A DNA stretch of 64,000 bases, taken from Acidobacteriota bacterium (lineage in GTDB: Bacteria; Acidobacteriota; Blastocatellia; Pyrinomonadales; Pyrinomonadaceae). This document shows positions 17,236 to 26,001 of this stretch, piece after piece. A program made the translations under genes and the position numbers. The notes beneath the pieces are model-generated. The model did no database searches and was not told the origin of the DNA. It worked only from the letters and a program-made list of their open reading frames with translations. The stretch spans positions 62,001-126,000 of the forward strand of contig RFGC01000038.1 in assembly GCA_003697135.1 (NCBI GenBank), given 5' to 3'. Numbering within the stretch: position 1 is the first letter of the stretch; each line of letters begins with the position of its first letter.

Positions 17236-18131
17236 TTCAAAATCTCCCTCAATGCATCCTCAAGATTTGGGAAACTAAACTCAAATCCTAAATCCTGCAA
17301 GCGTTTAGGTAAAACTCGATTCCCTTCCAAAAGCAATGTTTCTCCCATTTCGCCGAACAAAAATTTTATCGCCAACGACGGAATCGGCAAGATAGTTGGT
17401 CGGGAAAGAACCTTTCCGAGCGTTTTTGTGAATTCATAGTTTGTTACGGGATTCGGTGCAGTGCAGTTGATAGCACCTTGAACAGAATCGTTTTCAAGCG
17501 AAAATATGATTATCCTAACCAAGTCTTCAAGAGCAATCCAAGACATCCATTGTTTTCCGCTACCGACGACTCCACCCAGACCCAACCAAAAAGGAAGTAG
17601 CATCTTTTTTAATGCACCACCTTCTTTTGCCAAGACAATACCGATTCTGAGCAAAACAACTCTTGCCCCGAAATCTTCTGCCTTCAAGGCTTCTGCTTCC
17701 CATTCGGTGCAAACTTCAGGGAAAAAACCTTCTCCTTTCGGTGATTCTTCCGTTAAGATTTCGTCGCCTCGATTCCCATAAAACCCAATTGCAGAGGCAG
17801 AGATGAAAACTTTAGGCTTAATTTCTCGTCTCTTTAGAGCTTCAACAAGATTTCTAGTTCCAAGCACGCGGCTGTTTCTTATCCGTCTTTTTTTCTCAGG
17901 CGTCCATCTTTCAGAAGCTACATTGTCACCAGCAAGATTGATAACCGCATCGAATCCTTCGAGCTTTTTTTCGCTTTCTTCCGAAAAGCCTTTTTCAGCA
18001 TCCCACAAAATCTCATTCGCCTCGCCTTTTGTTTTCCGCACCAACTTGCAGATTTCATGCCCTTTGCTCTGCAAAACAGGTATTAGCGCATTCGCCACTA
18101 ATCCGGTTGCGCCGGAAATCAAAACTTTCAT
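17232..18131 (-). CDS. TIGR01777-type NAD-dependent epimerase/dehydratase (SDR39U1 family)
   Basis: Extended SDR protein of 299 residues. The nucleotide-binding motif reads GATGLVANALI, where the third glycine of GxxGxxG is Ala. Family marks include INLAGDNVASERWTPEKK, FISASAIGFYGNRGDEILTE, and the C-terminal DUF1731-like segment LPIPSLAIKFLFGEMGETLLLEGNRV. The physiological substrate of the family is not established. AAGGAG precedes the start. The gene lies 40 bases downstream of the cytochrome c gene and overlaps the dehydrogenase by four bases. The Gly to Ala change is seen in some atypical SDRs. Confidence 0.9.
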   Translation of the reverse strand: MKVLISGATGLVANALIPVLQSKGHEICKLVRKTKGEANEILWDAEKGFSEESEKKLEGFDAVINLAGDNVASERWTPEKKRRIRNSRVLGTRNLVEALKRREIKPKVFISASAIGFYGNRGDEILTEESPKGEGFFPEVCTEWEAEALKAEDFGARVVLLRIGIVLAKEGGALKKMLLPFWLGLGGVVGSGKQWMSWIALEDLVRIIIFSLENDSVQGAINCTAPNPVTNYEFTKTLGKVLSRPTILPIPSLAIKFLFGEMGETLLLEGNRVLPKRLQDLGFEFSFPNLEDALREILK

Positions 18132-18171
18132 AAATTCTCCTTCCTTACCTTTCTGCTTCCTTATTTTTCAC

Positions 18172-18567
18172 TCAATCCTCTTTGCCCTGCAAATCACGCC
18201 GTATGAACCTAACCAAACGTCTGATGTCTTCGTCGGTTAGCTGATCTTTGAAAGAAGGCATTGGATGTTTTCCGTTTGCGATCTGTTCGTAAAGCTCTTG
18301 TTCGGTTTTGTTCTCCGCATTGCCGAAGCGAAGCGAAGGAACTTGCTGGCCGTTTATTTCTTTGCCATAAGCTTCTGCTCCATGACAAACAGCACAGTTT
18401 TGCCGATACAGCGAAGCCTCATAAGTTTTGCTTTCAGCAATTTTGATACCGCTACTGCGACGCGCTTTCCCTGTTCCTTCAAAACAACTCGACACAAAAA
18501 TACTAAAACCGATAAAGAAAATGAAGAAAAACGTTATAACAACCTTTTTTGACAGGCTTCTTCTCAT
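18172..18567 (-). CDS. Cytochrome c, probably a lipoprotein
   Basis: Small monohaem c-type cytochrome of 131 residues exported across the inner membrane. An N-terminal hydrophobic stretch (VVITFFFIFFIGFSIFVSSC) ends in a lipobox-like FVSSC, suggesting lipid anchoring at that Cys. The haem site is CAVCH in YRQNCAVCHGAEAYG; the distal Met is probably in HPMPSFKDQLTDED. This is a cytochrome_CBB3/c6-like fold. It lies 18 bases downstream of thiG and 40 bases upstream of the SDR39U1 gene. The neighbourhood gives no clear electron-transfer partner; a general periplasmic electron carrier is the safest reading. Confidence 0.85.
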   Translation of the reverse strand: MRRSLSKKVVITFFFIFFIGFSIFVSSCFEGTGKARRSSGIKIAESKTYEASLYRQNCAVCHGAEAYGKEINGQQVPSLRFGNAENKTEQELYEQIANGKHPMPSFKDQLTDEDIRRLVRFIRRDLQGKED

Positions 18568-18585
18568 TTTTGAGTTTCTATCGAG

Positions 18586-19356
18586 CTATTTTATTGCTCC
18601 TTCTATTGGGCTGGATGCGCTTGCATACATTCTCTTAGGCATTCTTCCTGCCAAGTAAGCCAATCTACCTGCTTCGATGGCCAACTTCATCGCCCTTGCC
18701 ATCTTTTCAGGGTCTTTCGCTTCGGCTATTGCGGTATTCATCAAAACAGCGTCAGCACCTAGTTCCATCGCCACCGCTGCATCGGAAGCTGTCCCAACTC
18801 CTGCATCAACAATGATAACGGCATCAGGAAGTTGCTCTCTCATGATTTTCAGATTCAAAGGATTTTGAACTCCCATGCCAGAACCAATCGGAGCCGCCAA
18901 AGGCATTATTGCAGGACAGCCTATGTCAAGAAGTTTCTTTGCTACAACCAAATCATCGTTAAAGTAAGGCAACACTACGAAACCTTCTTTGACGAGAACG
19001 CGTGCCGCCTGCAGTGTTTGTTCATTATCGGGAAAAAGCGTTACTTTATCGCCGATGACCTCAAGCTTTATCCAATTGGTTCCGAGAGCTTCGCGTGCAA
19101 GACGCGCCGTTCTTATAGCATGTTCGGCGTCGTAGCATCCAGCAGTATTGGGCAAAATCTCCATATCAGGCAGTAGGTAGTCCAAAAATGATTCCGTCTT
19201 TCTGTCAAGTGGGACTCGATTCACTGCAACCGTGACCATCTCAGCACCAGACGCCCTGTGAGCGGCTTGCATCTCTTGATAAGAACGATATTTTCCGGTT
19301 CCGACTATTAACCGAGACTTAAACTTTCGTCCCGCAATCGTCAGATAATCTTCCAT
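18586..19356 (-). CDS. thiG: Thiazole synthase ThiG
   Basis: Makes the thiamine thiazole phosphate from 1-deoxyxylulose-5-phosphate, dehydroglycine or glycine imine, and ThiS-thiocarboxylate. The 256 residues match the family, with the Schiff-base Lys in [11 protein letters not shown], plus [43 protein letters not shown] and [17 protein letters not shown] lies 4 bases before the ATG. ThiS, ThiF and ThiH are not encoded next to it, so the pathway is dispersed; thiC is 12 kb away under a TPP riboswitch. No such element was recognised upstream of thiG in the 104-base gap to the next gene. Confidence 0.95.
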   Translation of the reverse strand: MEDYLTIAGRKFKSRLIVGTGKYRSYQEMQAAHRASGAEMVTVAVNRVPLDRKTESFLDYLLPDMEILPNTAGCYDAEHAIRTARLAREALGTNWIKLEVIGDKVTLFPDNEQTLQAARVLVKEGFVVLPYFNDDLVVAKKLLDIGCPAIMPLAAPIGSGMGVQNPLNLKIMREQLPDAVIIVDAGVGTASDAAVAMELGADAVLMNTAIAEAKDPEKMARAMKLAIEAGRLAYLAGRMPKRMYASASSPIEGAIK

Positions 19357-19460
19357 ATTTCTCCTCTACTTTGAATTTAACATCAAAAAGACCTTAAGGA
19401 CTAACGGGCTTGAAAAGAAATTTCGAGCTTTTTAAGATTTCAGGCTTTTCCGAAGTTTTT

Positions 19461-20237
19461 TCAAGAAAGAAGCTGGGTTGTTTCCTCTTCGAGTTGTCTT
19501 CGTAACTGTTCCTCGATCCTGATTGCTTCAAGTGCAAGTGGAAGTTCCCGCGCTCTTGCTGAAAGTTTCTTAAGTGCGAGTTCCATATCAGCAACACTAC
19601 CGCCACGATGAGCTGTAACCTCTATCATCTGAAGTCTAGCCTTAGCTTCATCAAGCATTTGCTCGGCTTCTTTTCTTATCCTCTTGAGCTTTTCTTCATC
19701 TCTTTTGAGTTCCTGCAAGAATCCTTCAGTATCGGCTTTTTGCAAGTTTTTCACGCTGTTTACCTTCCTTTGAATGTATAAAAGCTCTTCTTTGACCTTG
19801 TTGATTACTCTAGTTGCAGTCAGTCTCGAAGCTAGAGTTTCTCGATACGCATCGGCAAGTAGTTTGTCCCTAGCTTCTATTTCCTGAAGAGCCTTTTTCT
19901 CGGCAGAAGTCATTTCAGACTTAAACCATTCGATCTCGTCGGGATGAATCCCATCTGCTGCGATTTTTTCACGCAATTTTTTGAGCCAATTTGAACGGTA
20001 ATAGAAAATAAATGCAGTCAAAAGGGCTCCGAAGAAAAAGCCTGCAAATGAAGAGATAAAAGCCAAAAAGAAGAAAAAAGCTACCGAAGCAGGCGATGCA
20101 CTGAGAAGTCCTATTATGAGGAAAACGATCCCTGGCGTGAAAGTCAAAACAGGAATTGTTGCCCAGGAAAGGTGTTTCAGCATCTTGTCTTTTGCTATGT
20201 CTTTCGCCGTTACTTCGTATCTTTCAATGTTGCTCAT
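19461..20237 (-). CDS. Unknown membrane protein with cytoplasmic coiled coil
   Basis: Not recognised. The 258-residue product has two hydrophobic segments (about residues 25-48 and 51-76, rich in Phe), followed by a long highly charged alpha-helical region (about 85-258) with heptad-like Leu/Ala/Glu/Lys content (RVINKVKEELLYIQRKVNS and ELKRDEEKLKRIRKEAEQML) that should form a coiled coil. This layout suggests a membrane-anchored cytosolic scaffold. A GGAGAAAAGCG ribosome site precedes the ATG. It is followed after 104 bases by thiG. No enzymatic motif is visible. Confidence 0.7.
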   Translation of the reverse strand: MSNIERYEVTAKDIAKDKMLKHLSWATIPVLTFTPGIVFLIIGLLSASPASVAFFFFLAFISSFAGFFFGALLTAFIFYYRSNWLKKLREKIAADGIHPDEIEWFKSEMTSAEKKALQEIEARDKLLADAYRETLASRLTATRVINKVKEELLYIQRKVNSVKNLQKADTEGFLQELKRDEEKLKRIRKEAEQMLDEAKARLQMIEVTAHRGGSVADMELALKKLSARARELPLALEAIRIEEQLRRQLEEETTQLLS

Positions 20238-20535
20238 CGCTTTTCTCCACAGCCGAGATCAGGACACCTAAGAGCTTAATTCTATGATAACTCATCAAGC
20301 TCTTCTTCTTCATCAAAGACCTGTGCTTTGTTAAGTGACCCGATCAAATCAGCTAAGGAAAGCCTTAAACTACGCAAATAGCCAACTAAAGGCAAAAAAT
20401 TAGATTTTGCATTTTGAATAAAGAACAAAACCCACCGAGAATAGGTCAAAGAGCTTGTCTTTCGCTTTCTTTCAACCGAATTGGAGTAAACGACATCTTT
20501 TCGGCCACATGAAAGCGATCGGCTTGAAAGTTCGT

Positions 20536-21426
20536 ATGAAACTATCGAAAAAACTTGCGATCTTAGCTGGTATCCTAGCAGTTTTGTCTGCAAGCATTCT
20601 TTTTTATGCTTATTACATCGAACCTAGAAAGCTGGTCATCCGCCATCAAAGTTTAAAGGTGAAAAATTGGAATCCGCAACTAAACGGATTAAAAATCGCC
20701 GTGATGGGCGATATTCATGCCGGTTCAAACTACGTCACCGAAGAGCGCTTGCGAGAAATCGTTGAAAAAACCAATGCCGAAAATCCTGATTTGATAGTTA
20801 TATTGGGCGATTTTCTTTCGCCCGGCAAACGAGAATTTCAAATCTTCGAGATGCCAGTTCCTAATGTAGCCGAAAATCTTAAAGGCTTTCAGGCAAAACT
20901 CGGCACTTATGCGGTCTTCGGGAATTGGGATTTCTGGGCTGAACAAAACTTGCGAAGAGAGTTTGAAAAAGTCGGAATTAGATTTCTTGAAAACGAAGTC
21001 GTAACACTAGAAAAAAACGGGCAAAAATTTAGGATTTTCGGGCTGGAAGATCACAAAAAGTTTGGGAATTGGGCAAACAAAACAAATAAATGGAAGCAGA
21101 TTTTAGAACCAACAGAAGCGGACGGTGATTTGATAGTTTTAGAACATAGCCCTGATGTATTGCCGATTATTACGGACGAAAGACTTTTAATTTCGTCAAA
21201 ACTTCGCCTTATTTTGGCCGCTCACACTCACGGCGGACAGGTTTGGCTACCGCTAATCGGTTCTCCAATCGTGCCTTCAAGCTACGGGCAGAAATACTCC
21301 TACGGCCATATCAGAGAAAATGGCGTTGATATGTTCGTAACAACAGGGATTGGAACAAGCATTCTGCCAATTCGTTTTTTAGTTCCACCTGAAATCGTGA
21401 TTCTCGAAATTTACGCTGATGACTAG
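20536..21426 (+). CDS. Membrane-anchored metallophosphoesterase (YaeI/YkuE-like)
   Basis: Calcineurin-like phosphodiesterase, 296 residues from the ATG at 20536, which gives a short basic N-terminus and a membrane segment (LAILAGILAVLSASILFYAYY) and a weak GAAAG upstream. Upstream in-frame ATGs lack support. Metal motifs: DxH as GDIHAG (Asp59, His61), GD as LGDFLSP (Asp92), and C-terminal HTHGGQVWLPLIG. The usual GNHD reads GNWD (residues 129-132), replacing the active-site His by Trp. The HSPD segment (LEHSPDVLP) is present. Family members hydrolyse lipid-A precursor, cyclic nucleotides or phosphodiesters at the membrane; the substrate here is unknown. It is divergent from the unknown coiled-coil gene. 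Confidence 0.82.
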   Translation: MKLSKKLAILAGILAVLSASILFYAYYIEPRKLVIRHQSLKVKNWNPQLNGLKIAVMGDIHAGSNYVTEERLREIVEKTNAENPDLIVILGDFLSPGKREFQIFEMPVPNVAENLKGFQAKLGTYAVFGNWDFWAEQNLRREFEKVGIRFLENEVVTLEKNGQKFRIFGLEDHKKFGNWANKTNKWKQILEPTEADGDLIVLEHSPDVLPIITDERLLISSKLRLILAAHTHGGQVWLPLIGSPIVPSSYGQKYSYGHIRENGVDMFVTTGIGTSILPIRFLVPPEIVILEIYADD

Positions 21427-21441
21427 AAACTCACCTGATTT

Positions 21442-21557
21442 TCAGAAAATCGAAACGCAATAGTCGGCGTTTATGCAAAAATCGAGACCACAAGGTTTGA
21501 GTTAACGGAGCGAAATTTTGTATAAAAGCATATTGCGTTTTCCGTAAAATTTTCTGA
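21442..21557. repeat. Long-range inverted repeat flanking the fabG promoter region
   Basis: Left arm 21442-21450 (TCAGAAAAT) plus 21453-21462 (AAACGCAATA) pairs with right arm 21531-21540 (TATTGCGTTT) plus 21549-21557 (ATTTTCTGA). That is 19 paired bases with a small asymmetric bulge and about 68 bases between. The candidate fabG promoter lies in the loop. Function unknown. Confidence 0.45.
21497..21526 (+). promoter_or_regulatory. Candidate sigma-70 promoter for fabG
   Basis: TTGAGT at 21497-21502, 18-base spacer, TATAAA at 21521-21526. It lies 45 bases upstream of the fabG ATG and within the inverted repeat at 21442-21557. Confidence 0.4.
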
Positions 21558-21570
21558 CGAAAGAAACAAA

Positions 21571-22326
21571 ATGAGCGAAAAACAGTTTTTGGGAAAATGT
21601 GCAATCGTAACAGGTGGCACGCGTGGTATTGGCAAGGCAATCGTGCTGGAGCTTGCAAGACGTGGTGCCAACGTGGCTTTCAATTACGCCAAAAGCGCAG
21701 AAGAAGCCGAAAAGCTAAAAGCCGAGATAACTTCAATGGGCGTAAAGTGTTTTACTAGTCAATGCGACGTTGCAAAAACCGATTCAGTAGCTGAATTTGT
21801 CAAACAAGTGACAGCAGAATTCGGCACCGTTGATTTCCTCGTAAACAATGCCGGCATCACCAGAGACCAATTGATTTTAAGAATGAAAGAGGAAGATTGG
21901 GACGCCGTGATTAACACCAACTTAAAAGGCGCTTGGAATTTCGCAAAAGCTGTTTTAAGACCAATGATGAGAAACGAAAACGGCGGTTCAATCTTGAACA
22001 TCTCTTCAATTTCAGGAATCGTCGGCATGATCGGACAAACAAATTACTCTGCATCAAAAGCCGGCATGATCGGTTTGACAAAGGCTTTAGCAAAAGAAAT
22101 CGCCAGTAGGAAAATAACCGTAAATGCCCTTGCGCTGGGGCTTATCGAAACAGACATGGCGCAAGAAATGAACGCAGAATATCGCGAGAAAATCTTATCG
22201 CAGATTCCACTGGGAAGACTCGGCAACGTTCAAGAAGTAGCCGAAATAGCTTGCTTCCTGCTTTCAGATTCAGCTCGCTACATCACGGGGCAGGTAATCC
22301 AAGTTGACGGCGGGCTCGCAATGTAG
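21571..22326 (+). CDS. fabG: 3-oxoacyl-[acyl-carrier-protein] reductase FabG
   Basis: NADPH-dependent SDR enzyme of type II fatty acid synthesis, 251 residues. Motifs: TGGTRGIG (cofactor), NNAG in LVNNAGITRDQLILRM, catalytic Ser in NISSISG, and YxxxK in TNYSASKAGMIGLT; the ITRD and GLIETDM segments are specific to FabG. C-terminal GQVIQVDGGLAM is standard. No clear Shine-Dalgarno is seen. It is not beside other fab genes (acpP, fabF, fabD), so it could be one of several FabG-like reductases. Confidence 0.9.
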   Translation: MSEKQFLGKCAIVTGGTRGIGKAIVLELARRGANVAFNYAKSAEEAEKLKAEITSMGVKCFTSQCDVAKTDSVAEFVKQVTAEFGTVDFLVNNAGITRDQLILRMKEEDWDAVINTNLKGAWNFAKAVLRPMMRNENGGSILNISSISGIVGMIGQTNYSASKAGMIGLTKALAKEIASRKITVNALALGLIETDMAQEMNAEYREKILSQIPLGRLGNVQEVAEIACFLLSDSARYITGQVIQVDGGLAM

Positions 22327-22409
22327 CAAGTTCGAGATTGTTGATTAACAAAAATGCACGTTTCCAACTCGTTAAGCTGTCAATTAAACACCTTGCTCTC
22401 TTGTAGTTC

Positions 22410-23606
22410 TTATCTGCGGATAATGGGCCTTACGCCTTCTTTTTCGTAGATTTTTCGCTCTTTCCAGCTAACGCCATCACCGCTTATGATTTTGAAAGTC
22501 GAATTTACCAATATCAGCAGAAACAAAAGCAATCCCAAAGGCGACAACAAAGCATAAAGCGGATTTCCTTGCCATCTCAAATAAACAGGCACCAATGTTA
22601 TGACTTGAAAAACATAGGCGATGAAAAAAATACTTCCCAAGCCCTTATATCCGAAAAAGATGAAACCAAAAGCAAGCAAAATTGGCATCACGCCGAAAAA
22701 TAAAATCGCAAAAGAGCTTAAAATCGCTTTAGAGACAGAAAATTTCAAGCCCGAAAAAAGATTTTTTGTAAAGCCTTCCCAAATCTCTTTTAGTGTTGAA
22801 TACATGCGAGTTTGAATCAAATCAGGAGCGTATTCCATTCTGAACCTAAAACCCTGTTCTTTCAAAACCTCAGCCATTCGCAAATCTTCTGCAACGTCGC
22901 TTTTAACAGCAGAAAAACCACCGATTTTCTCCAGAACCGAACGCCGAAACATGAAAAAATTACCAACTCCCATTGCCTCTTTGCGTTTCGGATCGTTTAC
23001 TCGGTGCGGTGGCATTGCAAGCAAACAAAACCACGCAAAAATCGGCAAAAATAGCCTTTCCCAGAAGGAGCCATAAATCAATTTCGGTGCTAAAGTTAGA
23101 GCATCAAGATTTTTTGCTTTCGCATATTGAACGGCTGTTTGAACCGCATTCCTCGAAAAGATTATGTCGGCATCTGTTGCTAAAATCCACTCTCCGCGTG
23201 CGTGACGAAAAGCCTGTTCAAGAGCAAACGGCTTTCCAAGCCAACCAGCTTCAGGCTCAACTCCATTTACGACAACAAGCCTCGGATTGCTTTTCTGAAT
23301 CTCGCGTAAAATCTCTTCTGTATTGTCGGTTGAGCAGTCGTTCAAAACCACGACCTCAAGATTTTTGTAGTCTTGTGAAAGCATCGAAAGAATGCTTTTT
23401 TCCAAGACGCGATTTGCTTCATTTCGAGCGGGGACGATGATTGAGACCTGTTCCGATTCGTTCGCACCTTGGCCTTCGTAAGGCTTGAGTGGTTTTAGAT
23501 TTCTCAAAAGATAAAGCGTCCAAAAAAGTGAAGCCACCCAGAGTGCCGTAACAGCTATGCCGAAAATCGCAAAAATAATCATAATTCGATTATCGGCTCT
23601 TTTCAT
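22410..23606 (-). CDS. Membrane glycosyltransferase family 2 (HpnB-like)
   Basis: Inverting GT-A glycosyltransferase anchored in the inner membrane. An N-terminal segment (MIIFAIFGIAVTALWVASLF) is followed by the GT2 domain: VSIIVPARNEANRV, LNDCSTDNT, and the DxD-like ATDADIIF; then AEDLRMAEVLKEQG (ED motif) and an HpnB-like QTRMYSTLKEIWEGFTKN. Three to four C-terminal hydrophobic segments follow. This layout resembles hopene-associated glycosyltransferase HpnB, but no hopanoid genes are nearby. An ATG start at 23606 is used; an in-frame TTG at 23666 would add 20 residues, and neither has a good ribosome site. Divergent from the TspO-like gene. Confidence 0.82.
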   Translation of the reverse strand: MKRADNRIMIIFAIFGIAVTALWVASLFWTLYLLRNLKPLKPYEGQGANESEQVSIIVPARNEANRVLEKSILSMLSQDYKNLEVVVLNDCSTDNTEEILREIQKSNPRLVVVNGVEPEAGWLGKPFALEQAFRHARGEWILATDADIIFSRNAVQTAVQYAKAKNLDALTLAPKLIYGSFWERLFLPIFAWFCLLAMPPHRVNDPKRKEAMGVGNFFMFRRSVLEKIGGFSAVKSDVAEDLRMAEVLKEQGFRFRMEYAPDLIQTRMYSTLKEIWEGFTKNLFSGLKFSVSKAILSSFAILFFGVMPILLAFGFIFFGYKGLGSIFFIAYVFQVITLVPVYLRWQGNPLYALLSPLGLLLFLLILVNSTFKIISGDGVSWKERKIYEKEGVRPIIRR

Positions 23607-23721
23607 TCGTTCTTTCAAATCAGCTCTTTCAGCCACGTCAGTAGTCTCATTTGAATCTTTTTGCAAACAATGACTAATTTTGAGATTATGATTTCAAAGC
23701 CTGATTTTTCCGAGGGACGAA

Positions 23722-24453
23722 ATGCTAAAGGCTCTGCTAGTAATAGTTGCAACTTTCGGCATGATAATTTTCAATTGGATGGCCGCAACTGGGCAGATAG
23801 GTAAAGCTCCAACAGGCACAATCTCGGACATTTATCCAACAAAGCTAACACCTGCAAACTACGCATTCTCGATTTGGGGGCTGATCTATTCTGGTCTAAT
23901 CGCATTTAGCCTCTATCAACTTCTACCTTCTCAACTGGATAAATTCAATCGAGTTCGCTTGCTCTACGTTTTAAGTTGCTTGCTCAACGTGCTTTGGCTT
24001 TACGTCTGGGGCTGGGAAAATATCACAATTTCGGTCGCCGTGATAGCACTGCTTCTAGCCTCGCTTGCTCTAATTAACATAGAGTTAATTCAAACGGAAA
24101 CCGCATTGGACTATTGGCTCGTCAAATTCCCTTTTGGCATTTATTTTGGTTGGGTCACAGCCGCAACGGTTGTGAATACCACGATTGCATTAAAATCAAT
24201 TGGATTTGAAATCTCACCTTCAGTTGATTCATTGATAGCTTCAGCCCTGATTTTAATAACCGCAGCTTTGGCAATTTTTGTCTGCTGGAAATTGAGAAAT
24301 TACTTCTACCCGCTACCGATAGCATGGGCAATTACAGCTATTGCCATCAAACAAAGTGGCTCCGAAACCGCAGTCGTTGTTTCTTCTGCTTTTGCCGTCA
24401 TCGGTTGCCTTTTGGCATCAATGAGCTTCGTTCTCAGAAATCAGACTTCATGA
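23722..24453 (+). CDS. TspO/MBR-related tryptophan-rich membrane protein
   Basis: Integral membrane protein of 243 residues with seven or so hydrophobic segments. PTKLTPANYAFSIWGLIYSG and LLNVLWLYVWGWENI are typical of the TspO/peripheral benzodiazepine receptor superfamily (Trp-rich loop, AFSIWGLIY); it is longer than classical TspO (about 150-160). TspO-type proteins bind porphyrins and related ligands; the long form's role is unknown. AGGGACGAA precedes the ATG. Its TGA overlaps the aroDE ATG by four bases, so this membrane protein and shikimate enzymes are translated together, a linkage with no obvious reason. Confidence 0.72.
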   Translation: MLKALLVIVATFGMIIFNWMAATGQIGKAPTGTISDIYPTKLTPANYAFSIWGLIYSGLIAFSLYQLLPSQLDKFNRVRLLYVLSCLLNVLWLYVWGWENITISVAVIALLLASLALINIELIQTETALDYWLVKFPFGIYFGWVTAATVVNTTIALKSIGFEISPSVDSLIASALILITAALAIFVCWKLRNYFYPLPIAWAITAIAIKQSGSETAVVVSSAFAVIGCLLASMSFVLRNQTS

Positions 24454-25931
24454 ATATGCAAAACGGAAAAATTTGCGTATCTGTTTGCGCTAGTAGAATA
24501 GAAAATCTGCATCTGAATTCAGTAAAAAACGCTGATTTAATCGAAATCAGGCTCGACTGCCTTGAAAACTTCGAGAACCTGAATTTTCTCACGCATCTTT
24601 CAGGTAATTTCATCTTAACCTACAGACCCGAAGAACAGGGTGGAAAACGTCCGCTTAGCAAACAAGCTCGACTTGAATTTTGGAAAAGACTTGAGAATCT
24701 CAGCTTCAAAGGTGAGATTCTAATAGATTGCGAATACGACTTATTCCCAGAAGCGGCTTCGTTCAAATTCAACAAAATCGTTTCTTTCCATTCTTTTGCG
24801 GAAGCAGTGAAGCCAGAAAAAATCTATGAAACTCTCCGTGAAAAAGCTGGCATTATGAAGATTGCGGTTTACGTTGAAGAAGCCACCGATGCAATAGAAC
24901 TGTGGAAGTTACTCAAGAAAGCCGCCTCCGAAGGCATAAAGCTTATTCCAATTGCGATGGGAGAAGGCGGAAAATGGACTCGAATCTTGGGACTAGCTCA
25001 CGGAGCTTATCTAACTTATGCCTCATTGAACGAATTCAGCGAAACCGCTCCCGGACAAATCAGCATTTTCGATCTAACCGAGATTTACCGAGTAAAGCAA
25101 ATCAACAAAGAAACAGAAGTTTATGCAATCATAGCAGGCAACACCGAATACTCAATGTCACCTTACATGCACAACACAGCTTTTCGCTATCACGGATTGA
25201 ATGCGGTTTTTGTTCCCATGCAAGTTAAAAATCTCGAAAATTTTATTCGTCGAATGGTCAAAGAAACCAGAGAGATTGAACTTAACTTCAAAGGTTTTGC
25301 CGTGACAAATCCGCACAAAGAAAAAATAATCGAATACTTAGACGAAGTGGATTCAACTGCTCGTGAAATTGGTGCTGTAAATACGATAAAGATTGAAAAT
25401 AATCGCTTGATAGGTTTTAACACTGACTGCAAAGGTTTTATCGAACCGCTACTAAACGTTTACGGCGATTTGAAAGAAGCAAGAGTAGCTGTCTTCGGAG
25501 CAGGTGGCGCAGCGAGAGCCTGCATCTACGCACTCAAAAAACACGGCGCTGATGCCACAGTCTTTGCAAGAAACCTGAAAAAAGCCAGCAATTTATGCTC
25601 TGAGTTTGGAGTTGAATTACAACCGATAACGGACAATGCGCTAAAGGGCTTCGACATTTTGATTAACGCAACACCTCTCGGAACAAAAGGAGAGTTTGAA
25701 AACGAATCCGTCGTAACTGCCGAGCAAATAAGAGAAATAAAACTCGTTTACGATCTCGTCTATAATCCGTTTCAAACAAAACTGATGCAAGAAGCTGACA
25801 AGGCTCAAGTCCCGAAAATAGGCGGTTTGGCGATGCTAGTAGCTCAGGCAATCGAGCAACAAAGAATCTGGACAGGTTTAGAAGCACCTATGAAGGAAAT
25901 GAGCGAAGCCGTTTTGAGAAGATTGAAGTAG
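24450..25931 (+). CDS. aroDE: Bifunctional type I 3-dehydroquinate dehydratase/shikimate dehydrogenase (AroD-AroE fusion)
   Basis: Two consecutive shikimate-pathway steps in one 493-residue cytosolic chain. The first ~220 residues are a type I dehydroquinase (TIM barrel): LTYRPEEQGG, VSFHSF with the catalytic His, and IMKIAVYVEEA with the Schiff-base Lys. From about residue 228 the shikimate dehydrogenase follows: IAGNTEYSMSPYMHN (SxS substrate site), NPHKEKIIEYLDEV with catalytic Lys, GAVNTI, GFNTDCKGF, and the NADP motif FGAGGAARACIYAL. The ATG at 24450 overlaps the upstream stop as ATGA; an in-frame extension further upstream would read through the TspO-like gene and is rejected. No other aro gene is present. 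Confidence 0.93.
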   Translation: MNMQNGKICVSVCASRIENLHLNSVKNADLIEIRLDCLENFENLNFLTHLSGNFILTYRPEEQGGKRPLSKQARLEFWKRLENLSFKGEILIDCEYDLFPEAASFKFNKIVSFHSFAEAVKPEKIYETLREKAGIMKIAVYVEEATDAIELWKLLKKAASEGIKLIPIAMGEGGKWTRILGLAHGAYLTYASLNEFSETAPGQISIFDLTEIYRVKQINKETEVYAIIAGNTEYSMSPYMHNTAFRYHGLNAVFVPMQVKNLENFIRRMVKETREIELNFKGFAVTNPHKEKIIEYLDEVDSTAREIGAVNTIKIENNRLIGFNTDCKGFIEPLLNVYGDLKEARVAVFGAGGAARACIYALKKHGADATVFARNLKKASNLCSEFGVELQPITDNALKGFDILINATPLGTKGEFENESVVTAEQIREIKLVYDLVYNPFQTKLMQEADKAQVPKIGGLAMLVAQAIEQQRIWTGLEAPMKEMSEAVLRRLK

Positions 25932-25944
25932 TCCCAAAAAGATT

Positions 25945-25996
25945 AGCGCCTTCGAGCTGATTATCAACAAAATCCGCAAAACGGCGCTTTTATTTA
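25945..25996 (+). terminator. Weak terminator-like inverted repeat after aroDE
   Basis: AGCGCC at 25945-25950 and GGCGCT at 25983-25988 can pair, followed by TTTTATTT. The loop is about 32 bases, so this is only a weak candidate for terminating aroDE before the convergent GDT1-family gene. Confidence 0.3.
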
Positions 25997-26001
25997 AGAC
26001 A

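Noticed and set aside
19357-19460. Searched for a TPP riboswitch upstream of thiG
   Set aside because: None of the THI-box blocks (CTGAGA, GAACCTGAT, GGGTAATGCC) are present.
20282-20593. Open frame on the minus strand with an acidic C-terminus (DEEEELDELS)
   Set aside because: No start codon with a ribosome site outside the divergent metallophosphoesterase gene; no recognisable motif. A small gene is not excluded.
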